A DNA stretch of 64,000 bases from Castanea sativa (taxonomy: Eukaryota > Streptophyta > Magnoliopsida > Fagales > Fagaceae), in NCBI RefSeq assembly GCF_040712315.1, contig NC_134020.1, positions 45,803,751-45,867,750 on the forward strand, given 5' to 3'. Position numbers and translations under genes: made by a program. Positions 35,394 to 47,530 of the stretch are shown one piece after another. How positions within the stretch are numbered: position 1 is the stretch's first letter; the number at the start of each line of letters is the position of its first letter. The notes under the pieces were generated by a model. It had not been told where the DNA came from. It did not search any database and was given only the letters and a program-made list of their open reading frames with translations.

Positions 35394-36155
35394 GAGTTAA
35401 ATTGAGGGCAGATGCTCCTCTCAGAAGTGAGCTAGAAGATGAACTCTTACAGATTTGAACCATAGGAGGTCCATTGTTATAAATTATGGCAGCCAAAATG
35501 TTCATCAGTAACTTTAGGGTGGTCTATTGTTCTGACCAGATTGTCTTGTAACCAGTTTATCACCATTACCTCATCCTTTTTTCTTTCTTCTTTTTTAAAT
35601 TCTTTTTCACTGTCATCTTTTGGTCAAATAAGCTTTCTTTTCGTTTCACTTCCATCTCAGTTTTCAGTTCTTTCAATATCTTTATCCATCTACAATTTCT
35701 ATAATATGGTCCATATGCAGGATGCATCTACTTCTATCTTAACACTATGGCTATCCATCTATCGAGAACTTTATCTCTATATGATTGGATTATTAATGCT
35801 GGATTAAACTCATCTCAGCACAGTTTGATTCAACTATATTCATGTTTTTGAATTAACACTGACAACTCTCCGTGCTTCGATTTTGTTTTACAAAAAAAAT
35901 ACCGGTATGTACAGCTCTGATCTGCTATAAATTTGCATTGGAGAGCTTCAAACAGGTAAAAAGAGTGCATGAAAACCACCACCACTAGCCTCCAGGATTA
36001 ACATAAAATCTTAATAACCCCAAAGACAGTTTGAACTAGCAGTGGTCCAACTCTAAATTAATAGTTCCTTCTCCGATCATAGCACCCATGATGACTGTAT
36101 AAGTTATACCTTTTCTGGCATTTGTAATTTGTGATTGGGACTCTGAACTTGTCTT
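35394..36155. other. Spacer and 3' UTR of the SEC23-like gene
   Basis: No coding frame with protein-like composition. The part next to 36156 is expected to be the SEC23-like 3' UTR. Confidence 0.5.
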
Positions 36156-39100
36156 CTACTTCAAGTATTCCAAGACACCCCGTGAAATATCTTCTAGGAA
36201 GGAGACAAAACCCATGACACTTGTGAGGCCACTTCCATCAACATCCTGTTCCTCAATAAGATAGTTCTCAAAAACTGTGGCATCATCTTGCCCTCCCCTG
36301 ATAAATATGAGTTTGGGGGTGATACATCTGTCTTGCTTTAACTTGTTAATGCTAGTCCGCAACAAACCTGTAAGTCATTTAGTATTTTTTTTTTTTTAAG
36401 TGAACCAAAACTCACTTAACTTCGAGCAGCTATCACCTTTTTTACAGAAGCAACAAATAGAATACACTTACAGTCATGAGGTGGAGGGTAAGGAAGTGCA
36501 GGGTCTGCTGTTGAAGAATAAAACACAACAAGAGTTGTAAATGCATCAAGGAAAAATATCGGACTACCACTGGTAATCAGTGCAGCACGACTCAATGAGT
36601 GGCGTGGATATGCTTGTTTATCTGGAGTAGAATATGACATCAGCACTGGATACACGGCACGGTGAAGGGAACTTGGTTCCAATGCACTGCAACACAAATT
36701 TTGGAAAAATAAATTTCAAAATTAACTTCTCAACAAAGATAATTGATACAATTAATCCTAAAAGATGGATATTGCAACATCCACCAGAAGTATAAAATGT
36801 GGCACAAATATAAAAGCTTGAACGTATATAATAACAGTCACAACACAATGATATGATAATGAAACGTAAGTGGACAACAAAGACCGGAAAAGTGGCACTA
36901 AACATTTTATCTTCCCAACGTAAATACTAACTAATTGTTCAAATACTCACAAATAAGTTGGTCCAATATCAACATGAGCACCCCTTACCTGAAAAGGCAT
37001 TGCAAGTAGATCCTGTAATCAGGGTGAACGCCTTCTTCATGGAAGCGGAGAAGAGGATTTCGAAGCAAAGCAAAAACTAAGCGAGGTAAGGGCTGCAGCT
37101 GTGGGCATTGTGAGAATGCAACATCAACCTGACCAGTTACTGAACTTCCATTCTTGTACTGAACAAGTTTGTAAGCATCATTATACTGAGCTGTGAGGAT
37201 TACTAGCCAATCATTAAGCAACATCCTGCCCTCGCGAACCCCTTGCTCCAAAGAGGCCAATATAACCTATAGAGCAAAAAAAATATATGGATAATGAACA
37301 ATAACTGAGAATATAGAGTAAAAAGAGGGAGTAGTGGAAATCAAAAAGAGAAATACAAAAAAGGTGAACATTTAATACTCTAACTATTAATAAAATGCTG
37401 GTATAACAAACAGATTAAAGGGTGGTTTACATACTAGAATTAATGGTACAAGGAAAATAGGCCAGACTTAACCAGTAGCCATGCTACACCAACTACATCT
37501 GATGTAGAGAATTTTAAATTTCTTTCCACTTGTTTCTTAATTTTACTTGGCACAATGAGACTTAGATTAATTATCCACAGTTCCGTGACAGCAAGATAGA
37601 TCACATTTGAACCAACTACAAGAAATTCAACCAAAATGCTCATTGAATCAAATAGGCTCTTTATGTGCCTATTGACACCAATCAGACAATGATTTTATTG
37701 CATCAGGTAAACATACTAGTTCCAGTAGTGGAAAAGATGCTCGCTCCTTCCATTAAAAGCACATCCCAATTTTGTTAAGCAATAGTGAGTTGGCAAGTAG
37801 AGAGGTAAGTACGCCATGCAAGGTTTGGCAAAATATATAAAGGTCCTCTCTAGAGTTGGAAAGAAATTTTTCTATGGCATTTGAGCCTTGTCCTGGGATG
37901 CATCATTCTATTTCTCTGTGCCAAATACAGAATTATAATGCCTGTTGTTGCACCCTTAGATAAGATGGTATTACACTAAAAACTAACGCTTATACAGGAA
38001 GACATCTGAAACACATGTATCTACTAATTAAGCTACAGTTAGAATTTCAACCTTCCCTTGACTGGCCCTGATTGCAATAAAAGCAAGAAAGAGGATCAGG
38101 ATCTTGGTAGTTATAAACCACCAACCTCAATAAATTGTAATCTAATGGAGCTACGTTGTCCAAGCTAATAAAGATACGTCCTTCCCAAACATTTATGCAT
38201 GCCTATTTTTAATGTATCACAATAAAAAGTATGTGACTAGAATTCTTCCTTTCCAACATAATTTAGCTAAAGTATGTGACTAGAAGTCATTATTATAGAT
38301 AAGTTAGTGAAAACGGGAATGATGCTGGAAAATTGCTGTCTTATGTGTAAATAGTGAGGAAACTGTTGACAACTTGCTGCTTCATTGTCCAGTGACAATG
38401 GAGTCATGGAACTTCATATTTCTAGCTTTAAGTGTAAATTGGGTGATGCCTAAGACAGTGAAAGGTATGCTGCAAGGTTGGCAGTGAAGACTGGAATCTT
38501 TCAGAAATAAAGTATGAAATGTGGTTCCTGGATGTTTAATGTGGCATAGTTGGAGGAAGAGGAATAGGACTTTTGAAGACTACGGAGTTTCTATTGTAAG
38601 GATTAAATCACAATTTGTAAGATCATTATTTCATTGGATCTCTTTAGCAAAAAAATAATCATTTAATGGATGTCTTTATAAGCTTTATGAATTTTGTTAG
38701 AGCTCAGGTTATGTAATTCTGCAAAGAGTCTTAGGGCATCCGACCTGCATAGTCCTCCTTATTGTGCGTTTGGGAGGGGCTGAAACGCCCAGCATCTGCG
38801 TTTCAGCCCCTTCCCTTTTTTTTTCTTTTTTTTTTTCACTAGGACGCGCATTGCGTACTGTTCATTGGCCATGAACAGTGATTTTAGGCCTATGAACAGT
38901 TATTTTAAGCGTGAACAGTGTTTTTTATTCATTAAAAAATTATTTTGCTACAGTGTTTTTCAGTTTTCAGTTTCAGCTACATCCAAACGGACCCTTAGAG
39001 TGCATTTGTTTCTTTACAAGTAATAGTTTTATTTTCTTTTTAAAAAAGTGCAATGAGGTACTGCAAGATTAAAGCTGCTAGTGTAACTTCTTTATAACAT

Positions 39101-42100
39101 CATTTCATTTTCAAAAAAACCAGGAACACATTCATGACATATTAAAGTTACTTAGTTCTCCTAGGATCTTAGCCAAAAAAAAAAAGAGCCTTGAATATTC
39201 ATAAAGGAGACCACAGACAAGGACAACCAAAAAAATAGAGGTACCTTAAAACCAATATATCCCATCACCAAGGTTTCTACTTCATACTTCTTGTAATAGT
39301 TGAGCATTAGAAAAGAAAGGGCAAAGAAAGAGATGGAAAAGATTAAATTTATAACCTGTGGGCCAAGAGAACTATGGTAGTATGTAACCATGAAATGGTA
39401 GAAGCTTGTTCTTTTTTTTAATGCAAAACTATATTGTATTCCATAACCTGTATAAAGCTAGTAAAATTTTATGAACAACTCACTCTTGTAAAAAACTCTC
39501 TAAATATCTTACACAACTCAAGTCTTGAGTGCGTTTAAGTACTAGAAAAAAAAAAAAAAAATTAACAAAGCAACCAACAAGGAACAATAGTTCTTGAAAT
39601 TGTAATGGAGTGATACAACAGAATATGAAGAAGAATGATAGAAGAAGTTTGAATTGACATCAGAAGGGGAAGGGCTTAAATAAAATTACCTTGTGAACAA
39701 GTAATGATAGAACTACTTCAGGGTCAACACTGTCATAAAGTTCGTTAACATTTTGAGCAGCTCCAAATTGCAAAGTTCGAATCCTTAGTCGCCGTTTAAG
39801 GGAATGCTTGGCTCTGCATTAACATTCATCTCATCAATCTTGTTAATCAAGATTTTGGAAGAAAACGTAGTGCACAAAATTCACAAGATAAATAACTATG
39901 AGAAAAAGAGGAAGACATGATGTGGTGACTACACAAGACTGAAATTCATAAACTAATAGACAGTTTAACAATCCAACAGTAGAGAATCCCATTAAGAATT
40001 GCAGTTTTCCCTCAATTTCAAAAATATCCTGTTCATGCTTCTATGCAATTTCTTCAGCATAATATGCGATCATCAATATTGGCTAATACAAGGAAAGCAA
40101 TGAAGTATGAGAGGAAGATACTGAAGCTACCCAGCAATTTCAATATGGTAGTGTACCAGAAAGTAAGTAAACAGAAAGAGGGACAAGAATGACTCATGTA
40201 GAATGATTATATATGATAACAAGATTCAAAGAGTACATGATCAGAAAAGAAGCTCCTGCATAAAAGTTTATTCTACAAGGTTTGAAAGAACACCATTGAG
40301 GTTCAGCTAATGGTAAAAACATGGATCACGACCAAATACAGGGCTTACAAATAGTAAACCCCAACCTAAGAAATTGTGTAGATTATCTAATTAGCACTGC
40401 ATTAATTATAATTGCTATGCACTGGTAGATATGTTTTATGCTAGGTCTAGTCATCTGATACAAGAAGAAATGCATTTCTGCCAACTTATCAACAGCTGTT
40501 CTGTAGGATTAATAATACCTAGTTGCAGATCCTGATTCTGAATTTGAAAGTTCTGCAGGGGGCACAACAACTGTATATTGAAATGCAATTTGTAGTGTGG
40601 GCAATTCTGATCCATGCCTGCAAAAGAATAAAGGTAGAGCCAGGATTAGAACTCTTGCATCAAGAAAAAAATTTAGCTACCGTTGTCCCATGCACTAAGC
40701 AAGTGATCTTATTTGGGACCCTATTATCTTTGGGTGTCTATGAATCAAAGAACTGGGTCTGATCCCATACATTCACAAAATAACAAAATTGAACCCAAAC
40801 AATAAACCTTTTTTTTATAAGTTTCTTTCATCTTTATTAAACCCAAACAATAAACTATAGGAATTAAAGTTGGAAGGGGGGGGGGGGGAGGAGAGAGAGA
40901 GAGAGAATTGCCTAAAATTTTATTATCTGTATAGGGATACTATCATACTATTCCTATTTTAGTGCCTACTTTCTCCAAACTTTTTGCAAATTCCGAGTTC
41001 CAACCAAGTGGCAGTTACAGCTCAAGAGGGACATTCTGATCACTCAACACCCCCCTCAAAAAAGAAAATAATTTTTAAGATTTCCTGAAAACACCATATG
41101 CAAATTTGCATTACAAATCTAAATTTTTTCATCTTCACAGTGACATGTCTTCCAATTTGTCACTGTTCTATATGATCCAGAGGCATACATTAATAGAGGC
41201 ATAGAGCATTCTTTCACCATCCTAAAAAACTTTTAGATCTGCTCAAACATTAAGGGGCAGTTTTAAAATCAGAACAAAAAACTGTCTTCACCATGTATTA
41301 AAAACTTCTAAAGAAAAGAGGCAGATTCTGAACAAATGGCTATGGGATTTAAGGTTTAGATTTTAGGGAGATTAATAAAAAATTTTAAAAAATCCAAACT
41401 ATTTAATCATGATTCTTTTTTTTTCTCTGAAGTTTAGTTAATTTAATTTTTTTGATAATCCAAATTAAGTTAATTTAAGGAATTGGATGTGCTGGATTAC
41501 ATTATATTAGGCATTTTCAAGATTATATCTAGAAAGATGATGTAAGAAAGCAATGCTTAGCTAGATATTGATGCCCACAACTTATTTTAAGTGGTGAGCA
41601 GCGGCTCAAAATTTTAGAGTTAAGAGTTCTTGATGGTAGAAGACTTGGGATTATATACATGCATATGTGTATACAAGTTGATGTGTGCGCATATGTTATA
41701 TTAAACAAGAATTAACAGCACAATTATATCTACTGGAACTGACATACTTCAACTGGATGGGGAGTATTGAACTTTCACAATGAGAGAGATTTCAATTGAT
41801 CAATATGATTATAGCATAATCGTCAAGTATCAGTTATGTTTTAGACAGAAATGTAAGAGCTATGATGGAAATCAAAGACATATTTATGTACCTTGAAAAT
41901 CCAACATTATTGGCAAACTCAAAGTCATAAGCATATGTGGCATAAGAATCACAACAAATAATGTGCTGAACATTTTCATACTGTGGATCTGGGAAGAAAT
42001 GGCCATACTGCAAAAAATATATAAAGAGAAATACACTCAGAAAATTGTCCAAGTGTAATTATAATTTTTTAAAAATGTGACAAACTTACAGAGTTGCCAG

Positions 42101-45100
42101 GTTTGAATTCAGAAGATGTCCTCAATCGTAGAATACAGCCAAATGCATATGGTCGACTTAGCATTCGATACCTGCAAAATGAACATGTTACAATGCTATC
42201 ATGGAAATGGAAATACTTAAATATGGGTCATTTATGTCACTGTGCTAGCGTGCTCTATCAATTAAAAATTGAATTATGAAAACGAGCATCCTATCAATGT
42301 TATCATATAATTCTCTTATGAAAATGAAGAAATAAAGTTACTATAATTAATTTACCAATAAAACATGTATATTGGAAATGTACTCTAGAAGTTTATGTAA
42401 TCCATTTAGTGCTTTTTTTTTTGTTGGGGGGGGGGATAAGAATGTAATCCATTTAGTGCATTGTTCCTGCATTTTAGTATTATCAAACTGTCCTTTCTAA
42501 AGAGGCTGAACATGTAATGCCATTCTAAACTCATAACCTAACATTGATTTCTGTTGCATTGGAAACTCACATGTCTTGAGGAAGAGTGGAATCATCAGTA
42601 TTTGAATAAAAAAATATCGAGCCACCACTATCAATACTAAGAAACTTCAAGGATGCCAAATCTGTATACTCATTCGTGACGGCAAATATGTCCACACAAA
42701 CACCTGCTTGAACAGCAACAGCTGCCTGTAACATATATGTCAATGCTTACATCTCCAAAATTATAGGGGAGAAATTATAAACAAAAGTTAAAACATATGA
42801 CCAGATCTTTGTAGAAAGGTGTCTGCTCGGGAAGTAAAGCACGGTCTGCATCCTCTCCTTTACTAGCATATTGCTCACCGTACCGTCTTGTATCCAGCTG
42901 CCCAGCTCCATAATCCGGAGGGCCGGATAAAAAGGCAAAGACTCTAGCTGCAATTATGTTCAATGGAGACAACATATATGATGACCTTTGAAAGTGCTCA
43001 TGTGCTTAAACAAGGCCTCAACCCTCAAATTAAATAAAATCTGAGAAAAAGTAGAATTAGATGAGCTTTGAATATTATCACAGATACCTAACGCAAAAGT
43101 GCTTCCATATTCTGATCCAAGATAATTGAAAAGGGCTTCCATTGCCACCCCAAAACCTCGCCCACCCATCAAAATACCATCCATCCCTTGACCTGCTGCT
43201 GTGGTTCTCTCCCATGAAGTTGTAGGTCTAAGCGTTTCAAGAGCAGATGCAATACGGTCCTTACAAGTTTCAACCTGTACCAAAGTTACTGATTTAAGAG
43301 CATAACCAAAATACCATATACATGATTTTGGGTCCTCAACAGTGTACATAATTACTCAATCACCTGATTTTATCCTTCAAAAAAAAAAAAGGTGCACATA
43401 CACAAACACCAGAAAAATGAGTGACAAAACCCCATAACAAACCTACCGGAGCCAGGAATTGTAGCAAAGGCATGACATCCTCAAGCTCAATTGGCAGGGT
43501 TCCCTCCACATCGGGTGGAATTATAACATTCTTTACAACTGGTATAGGCCCCTGAACATCATACAACCCTAGTTTGTGGCTGAAGGTAGCAAGCCCAAAT
43601 AATGAACCAGGTCCAAGAGCTGATATACAAAACAAAGTAGAAAATTCAACCTTCCAAGAACAGTGCTCAAACAGGAAAAGAATCAAATAATATATATTCA
43701 TTTATAAGTGGGAATCAAATAATATTTTTATTGGTAAAAGATTGCAAAAAATTCTTTTAAACTAGCAATTATTAACCTTCCAAGGCTGCCAACAGCGCAC
43801 TTTTAGTAAGTTCCAAGAACTCGTCCGAAGCTGCAGTCAAATTTCAGGAGAATTAAATGATAAGTCATCTTCAAGAAGAACAATAAAAGCATGGCAAGCA
43901 TAAACTTAGATGCCAAAGGAGGTTTATCAAGAAATAAAATACCCTTAAATGACAAATCACTAAAGGAATTACAATTGCGTTAAAAGGAAAAGTCAGAAAA
44001 TTAAATGAGAAGTCATCTTCCAGAAGAACAATAAAAGCATTACAAGCAAAAACCTAGGTGCAAAGCAGTTTCAAAAAAAAAAAAAAACTCAAAATAATGC
44101 ATCACTGAAGGAATTACAGCTATGTTTTCTTAAGGAAAAAATTGTTTATTCAGGTCTAGTAATGCAAAAATTTGATGGGGACAGATGTAGCAAGAGGACA
44201 ACAACAACAAGAAAAAATCCTTTATACAAAAAATTTTGAACAAACAATACAGTTCACAGAATTTTACAATTGCCAACCCTATCCCATGATGACACAGGAA
44301 TTGAATAAGAAATAAGCACCCCCAAGGCCAAGTTGGCCCATTAGTCCCATTTGAATTTACACTAGTATCAAGTCTAGCAATAAATGTCATATTTAAGTTT
44401 GCATTTATTCTCTTATGCTTCATGTTAGCCTTTTAAATTATTGTTATGTTTCTATAGTTTTAAAAGGCCATTTACTGAAATAAATAAAAATTAAGAAGAA
44501 TTTTGGGCTGCTGTAGGCCTAGTATTATAAACCGTTAGTGCTTTTTGCAACAGTCCTTCGCCATCAAGTATAACAATTTCAGATCTGGAACATTTTTTGG
44601 ATCTCTTAGCCAAGAAATTTATTCTCTTTTAGTTCCAACGTCAAAAGTTCAGGCTATCTTTTGCTATATAGTCTCTTGTTTGTTGGATTTTCTTTTTCTC
44701 ATCAGTTCTTACATCAGTTACATGTATGACTAGTAAATTGGTGCCTCTTTGATATGTTATGTTAGATCTAAGCTATTCTCAGCTCAGAATTAGTAAAACT
44801 TTGTGACCAAACAGAGGTTTCACAATCCAAAACACAAGAGGTAAAACAAGAGCCTGATGCATATAGAAAGAGTTTTTTTTAATAAGTGTATATAGAAAGT
44901 TAATAACACTTCGTACTGTACGCAAATGTTGAACTCCTATCTAATGGGGTTATCAGTAAAGAAAGATACTATGCATTTTGTAGACAATGTAATGCTGATT
45001 TTCTTTATCAGATTAAAAGAAATCATCAGAGTTTTTTGAAATATGAAAAGTCCCATCTCCACATACCACATTAGGAGGATAATTACTGGGTATATGGTAT

Positions 45101-47278
45101 TCCTTTTTTTTAATTTGTTTTAAAGCATGGTATTCCAACATCCATTCCATGTACCACAGTGACAAATTCATTATAACTTGGTGGTATGTTGTTCGATGAC
45201 TTGGTGTTTGGCTTTATGTGTTAGCATTGAAAGAGAGGGCAAAGAAGATATGCAGATGACAATTTTACAAGAAGACCTAGTCAAAGTATATTTCAATTGA
45301 TATCACCTGCATCTAGAAAAATTACCATTATATAACTATACTGAGTTTTGTTTTGACAATCCACAACAATGTCAAGTAAATTTACATCCACTTCGTTTAG
45401 AAAATCATACCTTCATAATCAAAGACAAAATTTTGGGAACTCCCAAGTTTATTCATAAATAATAGACATATGGCAACATGAATACATCAATGCCCTAAAG
45501 AAAACTAAAACCTAAAGACACCAAAAGTAGGTGCAACACACATGCCTGGATATGTAATGTCTTGTCAAAGAGAGAAAAGCTCCCCCCCTTCTCCAGGCAT
45601 CTCTTAACCAAGGCTGGGCCTACTATTACCACTAACGTGAACGCTCTTTGCTCTATGAAAACTTTCATCTAATCATAGATCAATCAGATTAGTATAGATG
45701 CTTTATTATTCCATCCTTTATAAGCACTCATAGACCTTACATATTGGAACAACATAAAATTCGAAAGCAACCATTGTCAGTTGTTGCTAAGTAGTATAAT
45801 GATTATAATTAAATCTTTCTTCCTCACCAAAAGCATTGAGCACATATAGCTTAATCTTAGCTTGACATGCCTATACAAACTAATCATAAGCTACTATAAC
45901 ATACAAATACACATAATGTGAAAGCCTCCAACTTGAGCTAGATGCTTCAAAACCCATGTAAGAGTCACTGAAGGTACTGTTGAAACGGTAAATTTTTACT
46001 GGTTATCATCTGAACCCACCACTTTCGTCACTTTTTTACCTATCAATAACCACTCACCATGTCAACAGCTTGTAATCTAAAAATGATCCATGGATAAATT
46101 TGTTACTAGTATAAACACAATAGAAAATATGGGTGGAAAGTGGATTGATTTAATGGGATTTCTCCCTTTTGTCCCTAAGGCTTCACCAACCATTTGTGGC
46201 TTCTAGTGGGCATCCTTTCAGGATTGCCCACTAACCTGTTGGTTGCCCCATCCAATCTTCCTCTAGGACCTTGGTTTCCGCTAGCCCTCTCAAAGATTGT
46301 ACCCCCACCTCAATGGGAAGTGCCGCTTCACTACCATAAACAAAAGAGTAAGGGGTTGCCCCAGTCGATGCACGGATAGAAGTTCTATAACCCCATAAGG
46401 CAAATGGGAGAAACAGGCTAGTATCCATCATCCCATAATTACATATGAATTCTCAGACATAGTGCCAAGTAAATATATTCTAGTTCAACAAGTGATAACA
46501 AATGCTACTTATAGTATAGAAAGCCGCGTGCATTTAGCAAGTGATCAAAATTGAGCCCCCTTGCCAGAACCAGTTGTCGGGTAATCCAGGGGCATATCAC
46601 CCCTATGCGCTAAGCAGTTTAAGAAAATTAGTTCAAGCGCTAACTTTTTTATCAAATCATCACATTTTTAAATTCCTTAGTCCTAAACCAAACATTTAAC
46701 CCAGTATTCACCCATTAAATCAAGAACATGAAAAAAAAAATTAAATTTAAGTCAAAAAGCATTGTGATCATACATGACAAATCCACCGCTGCAACATAGA
46801 CAGGACGAGCTTGCGTGGCTTCTTCTTCATTTTCTTCTTCTGCAAACAAAAACAAAAAAAAAACGGAAACGAAAACCAAATTGTTAATCGCTAAGCAAAG
46901 GCTGAGTCAGTGAGCGAGTGAAGGAGGGAGGGAGTGAGTGAGTGACTCGCCAGGGAGCTCGAGATCGACGAAGGAGGACATCATCTCGGGGCAAGAATCG
47001 GGGCGAGAGTAGCGAGCGATGGCCTTGGAAGAGAGGCCATTGAGGGTTCCACAGAGGGAGCAAGTCCACGACCATTGCTCGAGCTCGCAGTAGGTGTTGA
47101 AGTAGCCCCAGCAGTTCTCGCACCTCGGCAATAGGTCTCCCTCCGATCCGTACTCGGGGCCCTGACCGTTCTCGTCCTTCTCCGCGAATGGCGTCACCGT
47201 CACGCCCCACGGCAGACCCGACCCGTCCTGCGCCCCCGGATCTATCGGGAACCGCGACACCGTCGCTCTCACCGCCAT
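36156..47278 (-). CDS. SEC23: SEC23-like COPII coat protein
   Basis: Fourteen minus-strand coding exons: 47278-46951, 46839-46774, 43830-43777, 43619-43447, 43274-43088, 42947-42802, 42725-42571, 42171-42090, 42007-41892, 40617-40519, 39813-39690, 37266-36989, 36686-36472 and 36367-36156. Phases join to 744 aa, close to the usual Sec23 length. A zinc finger is at Cys53, Cys56, Cys73 and Cys76 (CENC...CSLC). The trunk follows (PVYVAAVDLSSSDEF, GLATFSHKLGLYDVQG, GMDGILMGGRGFGVAM, FAFLSGPPDYGAGQLD), then beta-sandwich and helical parts (LRIRTLQFGA, DWLVILTAQYNDAYKL) and the gelsolin-like end (FIRGGQDDATVFENYL). Sec23 is the GTPase-activating inner-coat partner of Sar1 and pairs with Sec24 at ER exit sites. 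Intron 1 appears to be GC-AG. The others are GT-AG. Confidence 0.96.
38280..38740 (+). mobile_element. LINE 3' fragment in a SEC23-like intron
   Basis: Plus-strand pieces translate to NCCLMCK, a stop, SEETVDNLLLHCPVTMESWN, NWVMPKTVKGML, CLMWHSWRKRNRTFED, the zf-RVT and C-terminal region of plant LINEs. Stops at about 38356 and 38487 show decay. It lies antisense in the 2.4-kb intron 37267-39689. Confidence 0.75.
38763..38993. mobile_element. Hairpin-rich MITE in a SEC23-like intron
   Basis: Ends GTGCGTTTGG (left) and GTCCGTTTGGATG (right, other strand). A perfect 13-bp stem GGGGCTGAAACGC/GCGTTTCAGCCCC (38776-38788 and 38798-38810) and a second stem CTGTTCAT/ATGAACAG lie inside. ATGAACAGTG-type repeats and ATTTTGCTACAGTG are typical of plant MITE families. 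Confidence 0.65.
40869..40906 (+). repeat. G homopolymer followed by (GA)n
   Basis: About 12 G residues grade into a GA repeat within the SEC23-like intron 40618-41891. Confidence 0.85.
43831..46773 (-). other. Long SEC23-like intron 2
   Basis: A 2.94-kb GT-AG intron, mostly AT-rich without conserved sequence. Its upstream end contains the Ty3/Gypsy integrase remnant at 46195-46440. No other gene-like frame was seen. Confidence 0.7.
46195..46440 (-). mobile_element. Ty3/Gypsy integrase remnant
   Basis: Minus-strand peptide FALWGYRTSIRASTGATPYS, then FVYGSEAALPIEVGVQSLR, is the C-terminal part of the integrase core of plant Ty3/Gypsy elements. Only about 65 codons survive. No LTRs were seen near it in intron 2. 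Confidence 0.85.
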
Positions 47279-47530
47279 GCCCTGCGCCTTCTTTTCTTTT
47301 TTGTATTTTTCTCGGGAAACAAACGGAGCGATGTAGAGAGGAGTGCAGTGTAAATGTTGATAGATCAGATGGAGTGGCCGTTTGGTGCTGCTGCTGCGTA
47401 CGTTAGCACTTACCAGAGTCGCTGAGTCGCTGACCTGACCGTAGAGCACCACATAGGAAGGACCAGTGGCGTTGTGCCACGTCATTAATGCAAAAAATTC
47501 AGGGACGGAATAACTTGCCACGTCAGAAAT
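47279..47530 (-). promoter_or_regulatory. SEC23-like 5' UTR and proximal promoter
   Basis: The reading frame stays open upstream of ATG 47278 to a Met at 47521, but that extension is not Sec23-like. MAVRATVSRFP at 47278 matches the start of plant SEC23-like proteins, so the upstream part is called leader and promoter. The sequence around the start is GC-rich compared with the flanks. Confidence 0.5.

Noticed and set aside
46884..47210. 108-codon Arg/Pro-rich minus-strand frame
   Set aside because: It overlaps SEC23-like exon 1 in another frame and lacks family similarity.
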